A program made the translations under genes and the position numbers. Positions 22,560 through 33,880 of a DNA stretch of 64,000 nucleotides are shown piece after piece (the stretch's first letter is position 1; each line of letters begins with the position of its first letter). The notes beneath the pieces were generated by a model that was not told where the DNA came from, ran no database searches, and was given only the letters and a program-made list of their open reading frames with translations. The stretch is from Polytrichum commune (Eukaryota; Streptophyta; Polytrichopsida; Polytrichales; Polytrichaceae): contig OX485805.1 of the NCBI GenBank assembly GCA_950295325.1, positions 41,374,258-41,438,257 on the forward strand, read 5' to 3'.

Positions 22560-23110
22560 GCCTAGGGAGATGTGTCCCTTATTAAAGTTACATAATATGT
22601 GTGAAGTCATGGGGCCAAAATCTGAGAGAGGGAATTATCGGAGACGAGCATACCCATCATTCATCCAACATAAGAACCTTGAAATACTATGCAGCATGGA
22701 GGTTACTTGTTTTAGTTGGTTTGAAACCGGAATCAACTTTAAAGACCCAAAATGCACTAAATATAATATTTAGTTTCACTTACTATTTGGAATTGCGCAA
22801 GGCTATATCTATTTATTGTATATCTCATATTTAGTAACTTTGTGAATGGTATGGCTTATTGTGTGGACTTGAGGTTCCAAGATACTACTCAAGAAAGTCA
22901 TATTCACTATTTGCCACCTGAAGAGATGATGGGTTGTGTGAACGTGTTTGTTATTGTTGCGTAAGTATGTGCTCTTACTTGTTTACTGTAATAAATTTGG
23001 TGCATTATTATAATTACTATTACAATGAAAGCCAATATATTGGATGTTTGAAATATGTTGGGAAACTATAATTTCTTTCTTTCTTCTCTTAAGTGTTAAT
23101 CTCATTGTTT
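22560..23110 (+). repeat. Dispersed repeat shared with 35930-36450
   Basis: Both copies contain GGTTTGAAACCGGAAT, a MITE end (AATATNATATTTAGT), AACTTTGTGAATG, TGTGTGGACTTG and AAGTATGTGCTCTTACTTGT in the same order. No open frame is shared, so it is a non-coding repeat. Confidence 0.65.
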
Positions 23111-23409
23111 AAAATTAATTGTTTATTGAGCCAATCATCATGTATCCGCTTACAGAGAACCTAATCATTTTGCGACAACCAATTTCAAACCCCAATGCTT
23201 GAATGACACATGCCCCCCCTCACAGTATTTGAATTCCCACAACCAAAGAGAAGAAAAAGATTATTGTTAGTGACACTAATGAGCTTGTTTAGTATAGACT
23301 CGGAGGTTGGAAGCTTGAAGAATTGGAGCCTCCATGTCAACATGGGAATCTTACTCGTGCTCACTTGCTCAAGTCCACTCCACCACTTGAGTTTTCAACT
23401 CATAAGCTT

Positions 23410-24230
23410 CACCTTTTTATGGGGCCTTACAATGCTTAGATGGTGCCTTGATGGATCCCATGGGAAACGTCTATGACAAGCACTTGGTCGAAATTTCAAG
23501 CTACCTCGTGGAGGTCACTTGGGAGGAGTATTGAGAGTTCAAGGTATTGTTTTGTGGGTAATGGGTAATGAGTAGTGTGTGTGGAAAGCACTTACAATAA
23601 GCTAAGTGTCCACTTTTGTGGACCATTAGGGAGGAGTTACACTGACTATTGTATTGAGTGTTATGGATTCTTTTTTTCTTGCTCAATACTAATTATAAAC
23701 TACCCGTGTAGTGCATGTCACCAATACAAAATGTAAACCTAACATTATTTGTCATTCCTTGTAAAAACATTTGGGGATATAGATCTACGATGTTGCAATT
23801 ATTGTCAGTGACTAAGTGATTTGCATCCAAATTTTAAGAAAGAATTTCATTACATAAATGCCAGGATTGCAAAATATACCAAACTCAAAGTCGATGAACC
23901 AAAAGTAAGTTGGGATGACGGTACTTGCGAACTTATTCATAAGGAACATCTTTAGAAAGGTAACCACACTGACATAAAATACCATACGACATTAAATACA
24001 ATATTTAATGTACTTACAACCCGCCCCTTACCAATATTTCCATCATCGTTTTTCTTTTGTGGGGCCTTACAATGCTTAGATGGTGCCTTGATGGATCCCA
24101 TGGGAAACGTCTATGACAAGCACTTGGTCGAAATTTCAAGCGACCTCGTGGAGGTCTCTTGGGAGAAGTATTGAGAGTTCAAGGTGTTGTTTTGTGGGTA
24201 GTGGGTAATGAGTCCCAAGGTAATGGGCTT
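23410..24230. repeat. Direct ~150-bp repeats flanking an R2-derived insert
   Basis: The stretch starting TATGGGGCCTTACAATGCTT at 23418 recurs at 24059 with few changes and runs to TTGTTTTGTGGGTA. Between the copies (about 23600-24055) is DNA related to 13540-14000, including the KVSWDDG remnant. A fragment of R2 seems to have landed within, or together with, a small tandem duplication. Confidence 0.65.
23829..23955 (+). pseudogene. Conserved 'KVSWDDG' ORF fragment
   Basis: Reads FKKEFHYINARIAKYTKLKV, DEPKVSWDDGTCELIHKEHL, stop. Member of the five-copy remnant family. Confidence 0.4.
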
Positions 24231-25020
24231 TCCCTTTTTTGGGGGTTCGTTATATTTTTCCTTTGTCATCCCATTCGGCTCTCAACTTAATCTCTAGGGT
24301 AAAGGAAACTTGAGCCACCCATGACACGAGGCAACATCATACATGTGAAAGATGGGGAAAGGACCCTTCATTCATACTTGCTCATGTGGAGGCCAATGTT
24401 CACATTTCTCTTAGGTAAGTAGGCCTTGTGTGGTCATGCTTTTAAATTGGACACCCAATCTAAATGGTGAATGGCAAGGCTTATAGTTAAGAACGGACAC
24501 AAAAAGAGAGATATATTACAACGAGATTTGACATGTGGAAATCGGTTATGGTATTTAATGTCATTGGCAAAGTGTCACTTATTTAATCATGAGGCTTATG
24601 CTTAGGTGACATGAATCCTCATTAGTGCAAACACGTGACACTTGACAGCAATAGCTCAATAAATTTCTTCATTTTGCATACAAAAAACATAAAATTTTCA
24701 TTTCAAGTACCTTAATGTGCTACGCTACAAATTATACTCTAAATAACAATAAGAATACTTTGAGTAACTACTTACATTGACATATCGTTGTCCATAATAT
24801 TCATTCAGTTGCTATCAACCGTTCCATTCTAATAACATCAACCACATGACTTCACCCAAATTTACCAGGCCAAATCTGCCAGTGTTATGCTCTCCTGGGA
24901 GAATAAACAAAATAGAACTCCAAATAGAATTTGGCTCATTCCCGCGCCACCAATGTACAACCGCACTTGGATAATGTGATGCCCTCCACTTCCGCATCTA
25001 CGCCGCTCCCGTCTCATAGT
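24231..25020. other. Spacer without supported genes
   Basis: Includes a stretch near 24790-24960 related in reverse orientation to 20500-20700 within R3. No gene, RNA or clear element end seen. Confidence 0.4.
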
Positions 25021-25420
25021 CTCTCGTAATTTTAAAGACCAAAAGGCGAATGGTTTTGTTAAAGAACTCATTGCGGCTGCCCCCCACCCATCCTTCCCAA
25101 TGAAAGTGAGGCCATTCACATCTTTCTCCATGAATCAAGTTCCCAAAGTCTGGTAAAATCAAAACATAAGCTCACATTACAGCTAATTCATAGTTTGGTA
25201 AATCAAAGTATATTCGGTTCCCAAAGTCTGGTAAATCAAATCTCAAATTATAGCTAATTTGAAGTTTGGCAGGCACGGACGTTGCCCATGTGGCAGCCAC
25301 ATGGCGAAATGCTGACTCATCCCTTTAGCCACTTGCCACACGTGCCCTTGAATCAAACTCAATAACCAATTCAGTCGCATACGTTAATTGCACTGCAATC
25401 AACAATGATTAGACTGGAGG
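25020..25420 (+). repeat. Dispersed repeat shared with 36730-37045
   Basis: Shared landmarks are AAGAACTCATTGCGGCTGCC, CCACATGGCGAA and GCATACGTTAATTGCACTGC. This copy has an extra internal repeat around TTCCCAAAGTCTGGTAAATC. Non-coding. Confidence 0.65.
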
Positions 25421-26002
25421 TCCTGTTCTCCCTCTTTAGTATGACACGTTTGGGAAACACAAAAAGTCGTATTATCGCGGTGTCGTCTTCTCATTAATAT
25501 GACAAATGGCGTAAGGTTGTCGTATTATCAAGAAAATGCGAAAATATAAGTAATATGAACTTAAAATTGTATACAACGAGTTTAAACAATATAGATGGTA
25601 TGAAGTAATAACTTCTAACTCCAAACAAATACAAATATTCTCAAGAACTCTTGAAATAGGAATCCAAAGATACCACCGCAATGCGTCGAACACAACTCCA
25701 TTGTTTAATTTCATGTCTTTTTTATAGCAACTACGGGAGTTGACACTTATTGGAATTAATCATGATTTGAATGGAATTAACTCCTATAAATATAATTTAT
25801 GATTAATTAGGCTTAATTAATTTGGTAAGCATATTTTCTGATTTAATTGGGCTTAATTAGGATTAATCATAATATATTAGACTTAGTTGCATTCAATCTT
25901 ACTTAACTAGTTTAAATGCATATGAAAACTTTGTGATAGTAGAAGGTATTAAGATATATTATATATTAAGATATTATTTTTTCTAATAAATTTTAGTTTC
26001 AT

Positions 26003-26408
26003 TTTAGAATGACAAAGTCTCTTTCAATTGTAAGTGACAAAAATCATAACCTCAGTGCTAATGAGGATTTTGTAATATTTTTGACATCCAAGTTAGTTAC
26101 ATGCTTTATTGACGGTTTCACTTTGAAAATGAAATCTAGTCAATAGCTTATCGTGTAGCTTATTTACTCAATGGAAGTGAACATATATATTGGATTTGAG
26201 ACCTTGAAAATGAAGTGCACTCAATATGGGATTTGTGGATAAGTAGCCTTCAAAAATGAAAGTACAATAATTTCTTCGAAGTCAGGCGGGCGTGCAGCAA
26301 TTTTCGGTCGAGTGCAGAAAAGTTGACGGGCGGCTGCCCCTGACATAATATTCCCCCACCAGCCCCCCCCCCTAAAAGTTCGTGGGGGAGTATTTAATGT
26401 CCCCCGAC
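26003..26408 (+). repeat. Rep1 dispersed repeat, plus copy
   Basis: Runs from AGAATGACAAAGTCTC through GTGCACTCAATATGGGAT to GGGGGAGTATTTAATGTCCC. It directly abuts the block matching 11640-12001, so that block may have been captured next to Rep1. Confidence 0.6.
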
Positions 26409-26536
26409 TGGAAGTATGTAACTTAAAGCAGCAGCTTTGAGTTCATGGGGGTTATCATTTTCCATCTTCTAGGCTGAGTCCCTTTGGTTATCGACCCTAC
26501 CACCCACTACACAACTGCACATGTAGAATGGCTCAT

Positions 26537-26763
26537 TTCCACTCCACCAAATATGATGTTTAGTGTGACTTATGGTTTAGATTTACACGGTGCTATATCT
26601 TTTCCCTATTGGAATTTTTTTTACCAAGTAAAGTTGTCAATATTCTATAATGTCCAAACTACCAATTTAACATTTGTTGGTAAAATATGAGTTGTACAAT
26701 AGATAGATATAACATTGCGTAGTTTCAAATAGTAAGTGACACTAAATATCATATTAAGTGTAC
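26537..26763. mobile_element. Palindromic MITE, second copy
   Basis: Matches 11779-11998 nearly base for base, with inverted ends around ACCAAATATGATGTTTAGTG. Its right end holds the target site (AGTGTACT) of the following G-tract element, so that element is younger than this MITE. Confidence 0.65.
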
Positions 26764-26764
26764 T

Positions 26765-28625
26765 CTCGGGGGTGCACCTTTGTCACCAAAAAGCCTCCAC
26801 CCTTCAATTTCGTCCTAGTCCGAATGGAGAAGTTTATAATGATATGTAGAGATTTCTCTCTTTGTAACACAATGTATGATTCCAATCTATCGTTGGAATA
26901 TACGCAACTTAGCCAAGTCTATACTATGTCTTCTTACACTCCTTAATCTCGAAGTTTGAAAGTTTGAAAGTTTGGACATAGTCTCGGTTTTTTGGCTCTC
27001 AAAAATTCATATGAAGTCCAAAAAATGAGTACTTGGTATCCATGGATAGGTAATAAAGTCTTCTACATGAATATGCAATAATATTTCTACTGCCACAAAG
27101 TATATGGTCGCAATTCTACGCTGTTCCCTTTGAACCTACACTTTTTCACTAGTTTTTGGAAGTTTGGACATAGTCTCGGTTTTTTGGCTCTCAAAAATTC
27201 ATATGAAGTCCAACAAAACTAAACGCTCCAATAAGAGACTTTGCACATCCGCATAAGTATAAGGCTAATCAATGTAAATCCAAGTATTCAAACAAAGCCA
27301 TAAATTGAACTTTAAATCATTCACGCCCAACTATTACTAACAAGAGGTCAAGCCCTCTTCAAGGCCAACTAGCCTTGGCTCCTAACCTTACATCCATGCA
27401 CACACACGTGCTCCTATCTTGCTTCCCACGCACCCACACTTATAACACGTAGAGTGCCAAGGAGCACGAAGGAAAGAGAGGATGAGTGAGGGAAGAATGA
27501 GGGATTATATAGTGAGTTTGAGGGGGTGAGCACCCTCAAGGCTCACGATAAGCCCTCGAGATTTCCTCCTACTTTGTAGGCTCTTATCTTATCTCCTAAG
27601 CCTTCCTCCCTCAAATGATCAACAAGGATCCTAATTCAAACATTCAACTAACCTTGGCTTTCTACCTACCACACTTTACCAAAGTTTGTCCTTCTCCTAC
27701 TTAAATACACTCCACAAAAGCCTAATGATTCAAACTAAGCTTTCTTCAAGCTTGACTCTTTTTATATTTTTGTGAATAATCATAAATCACCAAAACACCA
27801 CTTGTAATGTTTTACAAGTGTTAACAACCAATGTGGGCATCAATTTTGGGCTCACAACCTTTCATTAAAACCTAGAATCACGTGCGTTCACTGCATACTC
27901 TAAAAAACCCTTATATACAAGTTATTTTTTGTGAAATGAAGTGATACACATACAATTGCAACAATAAATATACAAGTGACAATATGTTTATACAAAAAAA
28001 CATCCATTCATATATAGTCATTAACATAAGTATACAAATATACTTTTGAACAATAATCAACCCCTATAATATGTATAACAAAATATCCTAGCTTTCATCA
28101 GCAAAGTCGTTGAAAACTTTTTCATCTCCCGGATGTAACTCATAAACATTTGATTCACCAATATATGTCATTGTAGCCAATGCAATTATTGTCTCTAAGT
28201 CTACCATCAAATGATCAGTAAGATCATATGTCCACTTATTGTTAGCCCCTTTTTGATACCAACATAAACCAATCTCCTTGTTACTTTGAGCTGAACAAAT
28301 CATTTCAAAACCCTAATACTGCCTCTTTCCCCAATATTACCTTGACACCTTGTACATGGTTCACACTACCCTATAAGGTTGCTAACGAAAATCGTTAATC
28401 CTACTTAATCCTTCATCCAATATGAAAACTTATGATATGTAGTATAGTAACAGTACCATACAAGTACAATTATTGTATACTTTTTAAAGGCCTTCCATAT
28501 ATGTACGTAACTATAAATTATAACATGTATACCATATGTATACGTAATAGGGCAAGGTCCAAATCAATACCCCTCCTGTGCACTCACACATACTCGTACA
28601 TGTTTAGTACAGTGCACCCCCCGAG
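26765..28625. mobile_element. G-tract-ended hAT-like element, 1861 bp, 8-bp target duplication
   Basis: Starts CTCGGGGGTGCAC and ends GTGCACCCCCCGAG. AGTGTACT flanks both sides (26757-26764, 28626-28633) and occurs once at 11994-12001 in R1, the empty site. Inside are a repeated segment (TTTGGACATAGTCTCGGTTT at 26963 and 27169) and, around 27270-27853, LTR-like DNA whose reverse complement starts TGTGAGCCC. A short minus-strand ORF is at 28303-28088. No transposase core. Confidence 0.85.
28088..28303 (-). pseudogene. Short ORF inside G-tract element
   Basis: 71 codons with WTYDLTDHLMVDLETIIALA and YIGESNVYELHPGDEKVF. Its VDLETII ... YELH layout parallels the ORF at 18910-19104, at a similar distance from the right element end. 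Probably the same lost ORF; not recognised. Confidence 0.35.
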
Positions 28626-30391
28626 AGTGTACTAACTTCTTGCAGCTGCATCAGCTAGTAACAACGTTGTGGTTGGTTTCCTAAGACTTACCAAGGGGTA
28701 TTGAAGAGTTAAAATTAATATCTTATAAGTTGCTTGTTGATTCATCCCAATTTGAGTTTATTAGACTAACTTTGGGTATGTACTTTTGATTTATATTTTA
28801 TTGTAGCCAAAATGACAATTACCTGGGCTCTATAACAATAATCAACATTTTCACTCGGCCCTTGCTGAGTTTGTCCTACCCCTCGGTAGATTTTGTGAAC
28901 ATTCACCCAATGTTGGGTCGGGGCTATGTACTTGCATTGTTTATGGTAAAATTGGTGGGCACACTTTTGGGGTGACTTACTGTTCATTGTATTGTATTGT
29001 GGCTCATTAGTAAACATCGTCACTCGTTGACATAACGTGGAACTTTATATTTGAGTGAATGTTTTATATTTTGTGCATCAATTTCTCCACATTCTTGTCT
29101 TACACATGAGATTTCAATGGAGTCTATGTGATTTCGTAGCATATCCAACTTTATGGATTTTTCTATTTTTCATTTTTACCAATAAGATTCAACGAAGAGA
29201 ATTCCTAACAATGGCGATTTCCAACTTTGTTGATGTCTTAAAAAAACATCTTGAATTTTAGATTCAACGTTGCCCATGTAGGACAATTTTGAATTGGATA
29301 TAACTTTGTTGAGAATCTTTCACAAGCACAACATTTTTCATTCATCATAATTAATGTAACTTAGAACACAAACCTCCAATGTTACATATTGTGGGTTGGA
29401 ATATCCAAAGAAAGTATCCATGATGTTTTTAAACTCAGTTTCCTCATTTATAGTATAACCCACATTTCTTACAAGAAACAATGTACATGTCTTGATCGGA
29501 TTTCGTTTCCCATCACCTCCTAGGGGTTACATTGGGAGGCAGTGCACATGAGGGATTCATAGGCTTGTTGTTGATTCATCCAAATTCAATATTGACTAAA
29601 TCGGGATTTTTTTTTTACCCTTATTTGGGTTTGAAATTGGCTAAAACTAGAAATACGTGCTCTCTACATAACAATCAACATTTTCACCCTCTCACTTGGT
29701 AGGTGCTACGAAACGTCACCCTCCCCCACAAACGTCTTGTGGTAGTTCACAATTAAACAAATTGGGTCGTTAATCTTAAACATTAGATTAGGGCCATGGC
29801 TAGATTTTATGTCTATTTCCCTTTGAGTCCCCCCCCCCTTGAATTTGTGATTGGTTTATCTCACTTGAGTTTCACTACATTGATTGTGGGCCACATTATC
29901 AACAAAGTATTCAATAAAAACAATTGAGGATGTATTATGACACATTAGATATGAACATTGTAGGTCACGATATTTATATTGGGTTGAAGTAGTGTGTGTG
30001 GGGAGCATTTACAACAACTCCTTTTAAGCTATTGTATCCATGGAAAGAGCATTTCAAAGATAAACTTTGGTTTTGGTCTAGGAACAAGTTAGTTGTGTCT
30101 CATAAATGACTTGAGTAGGTGGATGAATCGATCATTGTCACAACGTTTATGACATGAATATGAAGCTAAAGTGTCCACTTTTGTGGACCATTAGGGAGGA
30201 GCTACACGGACTATCGTATTGAGTGTTAGGGGTTCTTTTTGTCTTGCTCAGTTTTAATTGTAAACTGCCCGTGTAGTGCATGTCGCCAATACTAAATGTA
30301 AACCTAACATTATTTGTCATTCCTTGTAAATTTTTTGGGGGATATAGACCTACGATGTTGCAATTATTGTCACTGACTAAGTGATTTCCAT

Positions 30392-30520
30392 CCAAATTTT
30401 AAGAAAGCATTTAATTACATAAATGCCAAGATTGCAGAATATACCAAACTCAAAGTCGATGAACCGAAAGTAAGTTGGGATGATGGTACTTGCAAACTTA
30501 TTCATAAAGAACATCCTTAG
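30392..30520 (+). pseudogene. Conserved 'KVSWDDG' ORF fragment in R2-B
   Basis: Equivalent of 13763-13888: INAKIAEYTKLKVDEPKVSW, DDGTCKLIHKEHP, stop. Confidence 0.4.
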
Positions 30521-30999
30521 AAAGGTTACCACACGGACATAAATTACCATACGACACTAAATACAATATTTAGTGTACTTACAACCCGCCCCTTACCAAT
30601 ATTCCCATCATTGTTGTTCCTTTTGTGGCTGGCAAGTCCACATGGGTGGTGTTTGGGTAGAGGGTTGTGTTTTGGCTAGTGGGTGTTGGTGTTTGCGGGT
30701 GGGGGTCACCACAAAGTGTTATGGTGATTGGTTCTTGTTTGCTATGGCTTTCTTTGCAGTAGGCAAGGGTCTTCTTCATGTATGTTGGTTTGTATGCGGT
30801 GTTGTTCGGTTGGTATGGGGTGGCCTAAAACCAAAACCACTTAAAATTTAATATAGCATTTGCGATTCAAAATATGCATCAAGCATTCAATATCAACACA
30901 CATTGTCCTCATATATCTTTAAAAAGACCAAAACCCACAAAAAAAAAGTTCTTGTCCATCAACAATCAAACAACACCACACGTTTGACCTTCTGCTCTT

Positions 31000-31195
31000 G
31001 ATAAGGCCAAAAATCAAAAAAAAAGAAGCTCGTGGGCCTCAAAAATATGTTGCAAACCAATATTCTCCAAATTTTGTGAAAGTATTTAATGACATAAATG
31101 TTATGATTGCAACATATTCCAAACTAAAAGTGGATGAACAGAAAGTAAGTTGGGATGATGGTGCTTGCAAAGTTATTCATAAGGAACATCATTAG
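31000..31195 (+). pseudogene. Longest 'KVSWDDG' ORF fragment
   Basis: About 65 codons stay open, with a basic start (RPKIKKKEARGPQKY) then NFVKVFNDINVMIATYSKLK, VDEQKVSWDDGACKVIHKEH and a stop. It is the least damaged of five related pieces. It has no signal peptide, membrane segment or metal site. I do not recognise it; it may be an exon of a transposon gene or of a captured host gene. Confidence 0.4.
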
Positions 31196-31781
31196 AAAGG
31201 TAATGACACTTAATACAATATTTAGTGTACTTCGTGTGAGAGGGTCACCCAATAAGTGACAAGTTGTCATTTATGGTAAGGTTGAAATTTGGAAAACAAT
31301 GATTGACTGCCACTCGTGCACTAGATTAGGAGTAGAATGATTCTTGTGTGGACCCAAACTGACTAATGGTAAAATAAGTGATCCAGAAAGGATGCATTGA
31401 TTGGTCGGATACGTCCTATTTCACGCCACTTGGGATCACTTTTGAGTGCCATTAAGTTATTTGTTTTATGAGCATTCCTATACAGAGTAGGATATTATAA
31501 TGTTGAAATTAAGGAGACTCTATTATACAACTAGGGAGTTCGACTTACTTGCAATGTTGTGAAACTGCAATTAATTATGTACAAGGAATAAAACTATGAA
31601 ACAACTTGCCAATTCCTCATCATTTCCTCACCTCCGTCTCTGCAAGAAGATTGCACAAATCTTAGCTTCTTCTCACCGTCAATTGTATTTCTACCTTGAG
31701 ATTCACTTTCAGTCTGGAGCATTCTAGATTACAGGCAAGCGTGGAGTGCTGCATGGCGTACCTTAAATTTGGTGCACCATA

Positions 31782-32763
31782 TAGTCAAGACTCTATAAGT
31801 GTTACCCCAATAAGCGTTATAATTTCATATGTGTTAAGAAAATTTTACTGCCCTACAAAAACACATTTGGTCAGACTAGTGAGTGTTCTGTGTTAAGTGT
31901 TATAACACGCTCTACTCCTTTCTTTGTTAATTGCACCTCTATAAGTGTTAATTTTGAGAAAATCAAGATAATAATATATGAGAGCATACATTTAACACAT
32001 GTAATCACATTCATCCCATATTCTTTGGGAAGAATTCAAAATTGTTGGAGGCACACATGTGTTCTTTCGATCTTTATTGAGAGGGAGATTGAGGAAGCTA
32101 GGCGCTTGGTAGAGGTTGATGAAGTTGCTACTTTACTTCATCAATTGACGTTGTTGTCATGTGATAGTGAGGAGGGTGACGTGATGAATGCTCATGAATA
32201 CCTCAATTATGAGATGAAGTTTGATTTAAACAACCCCTATGAACCTACCAATGAGGAGTTTTTGGATATGTATTCCTCAAAACATCAAGAAATTGATGTT
32301 CATGAGGTTATGGCTGATGTGGTAGAAGAAGTTGTAGGATTTAGTGTTGTTGAGCATTCTCTAGAGACTTTGAAGAAATACTTTGAACAAAGACCAAATG
32401 GTGCCCTATCACACATCAAGAGCATTCAAGGACTCCAAAAGAAAGTTCATCCCATCATTTGGAAGCTTCTCGTCAAACTACTATAGACTCTTTCTTTCGG
32501 TTAGTTTAGTTGGAAGAATCTCGTCAAGTTACTACTATATAGATTATTTCATTCAAGTAGTTTAGTTGAATTATGTATTATAATTTCCACTTTCATTTTT
32601 ATTGTTATAAAACGTTATGTTCTTCATTTTCAAAAATTTGAAGTGTTATTTCTATAGATGTTATTAATCATCAGTATGAATTCTATAAGTGCTACTTGTT
32701 ATAATGTTATATATGTTATTGTTTTGCTACTCTTGACCTGTAACATTTATAGAGTCTTGACTG
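31782..32763 (+). mobile_element. pogo/Tigger-like element, 982 bp, TA target duplication
   Basis: The ends are inverted repeats of about 24 bp: TAGTCAAGACTCTATAAGTG on the left, and CAGTCAAGACTCTATAAATG read inward on the right. TA flanks both (31780-31781, 32764-32765). A CAG-type start with TA duplication is typical of pogo-like Tc1/mariner elements. The related site in copy A (about 16220-16232) is uninterrupted. It carries only a C-terminal transposase-like ORF. Confidence 0.8.
31890..32486 (+). pseudogene. Transposase C-terminal-like ORF of the pogo-like element
   Basis: An open frame of up to 198 codons; the supported part begins around IEREIEEARRLVEVDEVATL. It has acidic stretches (SCDSEEGDVMNAHEYLNYEM, VHEVMADVVEEVVG) of the kind that follow the DDE core in pogo-like transposases, but no catalytic residues. 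A downstream frame has SRQTTIDSFF-like codons near 32466-32500, matching the 17578 copy. Confidence 0.45.
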
Positions 32764-32767
32764 TAAT

Positions 32768-33365
32768 GTGTTTTGGTGTTTCCAAGGCAGACGGTGTCGC
32801 ATGGCAAGGCTTTTTCAAAGGCCTTACACCTTCATGCTGCCTGGCAATGACCAGGTCGTCAACACAGTTTCCATGTGGATGAGATGAGCTTGAGGACCAA
32901 GTCCGGCGGAGATGGCGTCATCACATGCTGCAAAACATTGTCTAACTTAGGCCTCAACATTGGGAGTGGCAGTCCGTAACAGCCCACCTTCTGTTATCGA
33001 GCCCCTGTAATGGTGGCCAAGAACTTTAATAATGAACTTTAACAATGAACTGCGTACCGTAATGTACATTAAATTTGATGTGCAAAAGTGTGTTTTTGTG
33101 TTTCCAAGGCAGACGGTGTCACATGGCAAGGCTTTTCAAAGTCCGGTCGGCCTTATACCTTCGTGTTGCCTGGCAATGACCTGGTCGTCAACGCAGTTTC
33201 CTTGCGGATGAGATGAGCTTGAGGACCAGGTCCGGTGGAGATGGAGATGCTCTGTAACTTAAGCCTAATTACTGGGAGTGGCAGTCGGCAACACTGCCCT
33301 GTGTTTCCCAAGGCCCTGTAATGCCAGCCAACAACTTTCCTGATGAGTTTTGTATGATTTTTCAC
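32768..33365. repeat. Tandem ~295-bp duplication in R2-B
   Basis: GTTTCCAAGGCAGACGGTGTC occurs at 32778 and again near 33100, and both units run through GGTCGTCAAC and GATGAGATGAGCTTGAGGAC to a GGCCAAGAACTTT-like stretch. R2-A has only one unit (16230-16500). No ORF is shared by all units. Confidence 0.7.
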
Positions 33366-33880
33366 ATCGTGGGAAGCATCATCTCGATCGAGGAGCAGGT
33401 TTGGAATTTGCTACGGTGGGTGGCAGAGAACACTCAACAGAGGCTTCACTTATTATGAAGATCAACTTATCTGGCAGGGTGTGTTAGCGGCTGGGGTGAG
33501 ACAACCCGTACACTGGTTCCTTGGAGGCAAGGGTTTAGGCATCCAACAAGGAATGAGTGTATGGCTGGCTTCGCCCAAATCGTGTGTTAGCCAACCCTCT
33601 TGTCATGGATCGTGTCCAAAAGTTAGGATTAATCCTGCTCTCTTTCATCATCTAAAGTAGACGTGTCTAATTCGGTTACTTATCTTAATCGCACACCTTT
33701 GTGTGAGTGGTATGTGGTAAGGTGTGACTTTTCAAAAACGGATACCAAAATAATTAACAAGCGCTTTAACGAGATTGGACTACGTGTTCTAAACATGATA
33801 ACCATTTTAAGCTCAGTAGTCAACATAATTTGTGTGTGTGTGGGGGGGGGGGGCCTATATGACCATTTAATGCGCACAAG

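Larger units (their letters stand above)
28634..33880. repeat. Segmental duplication R2, copy B
   Basis: Direct-orientation duplicate of 12002-17440. It lacks the solo LTR (empty site near 30758-30762) and Rep1 found in copy A. It has gained the pogo-like element at 31782-32763 and an extra tandem unit after it. Confidence 0.85.
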
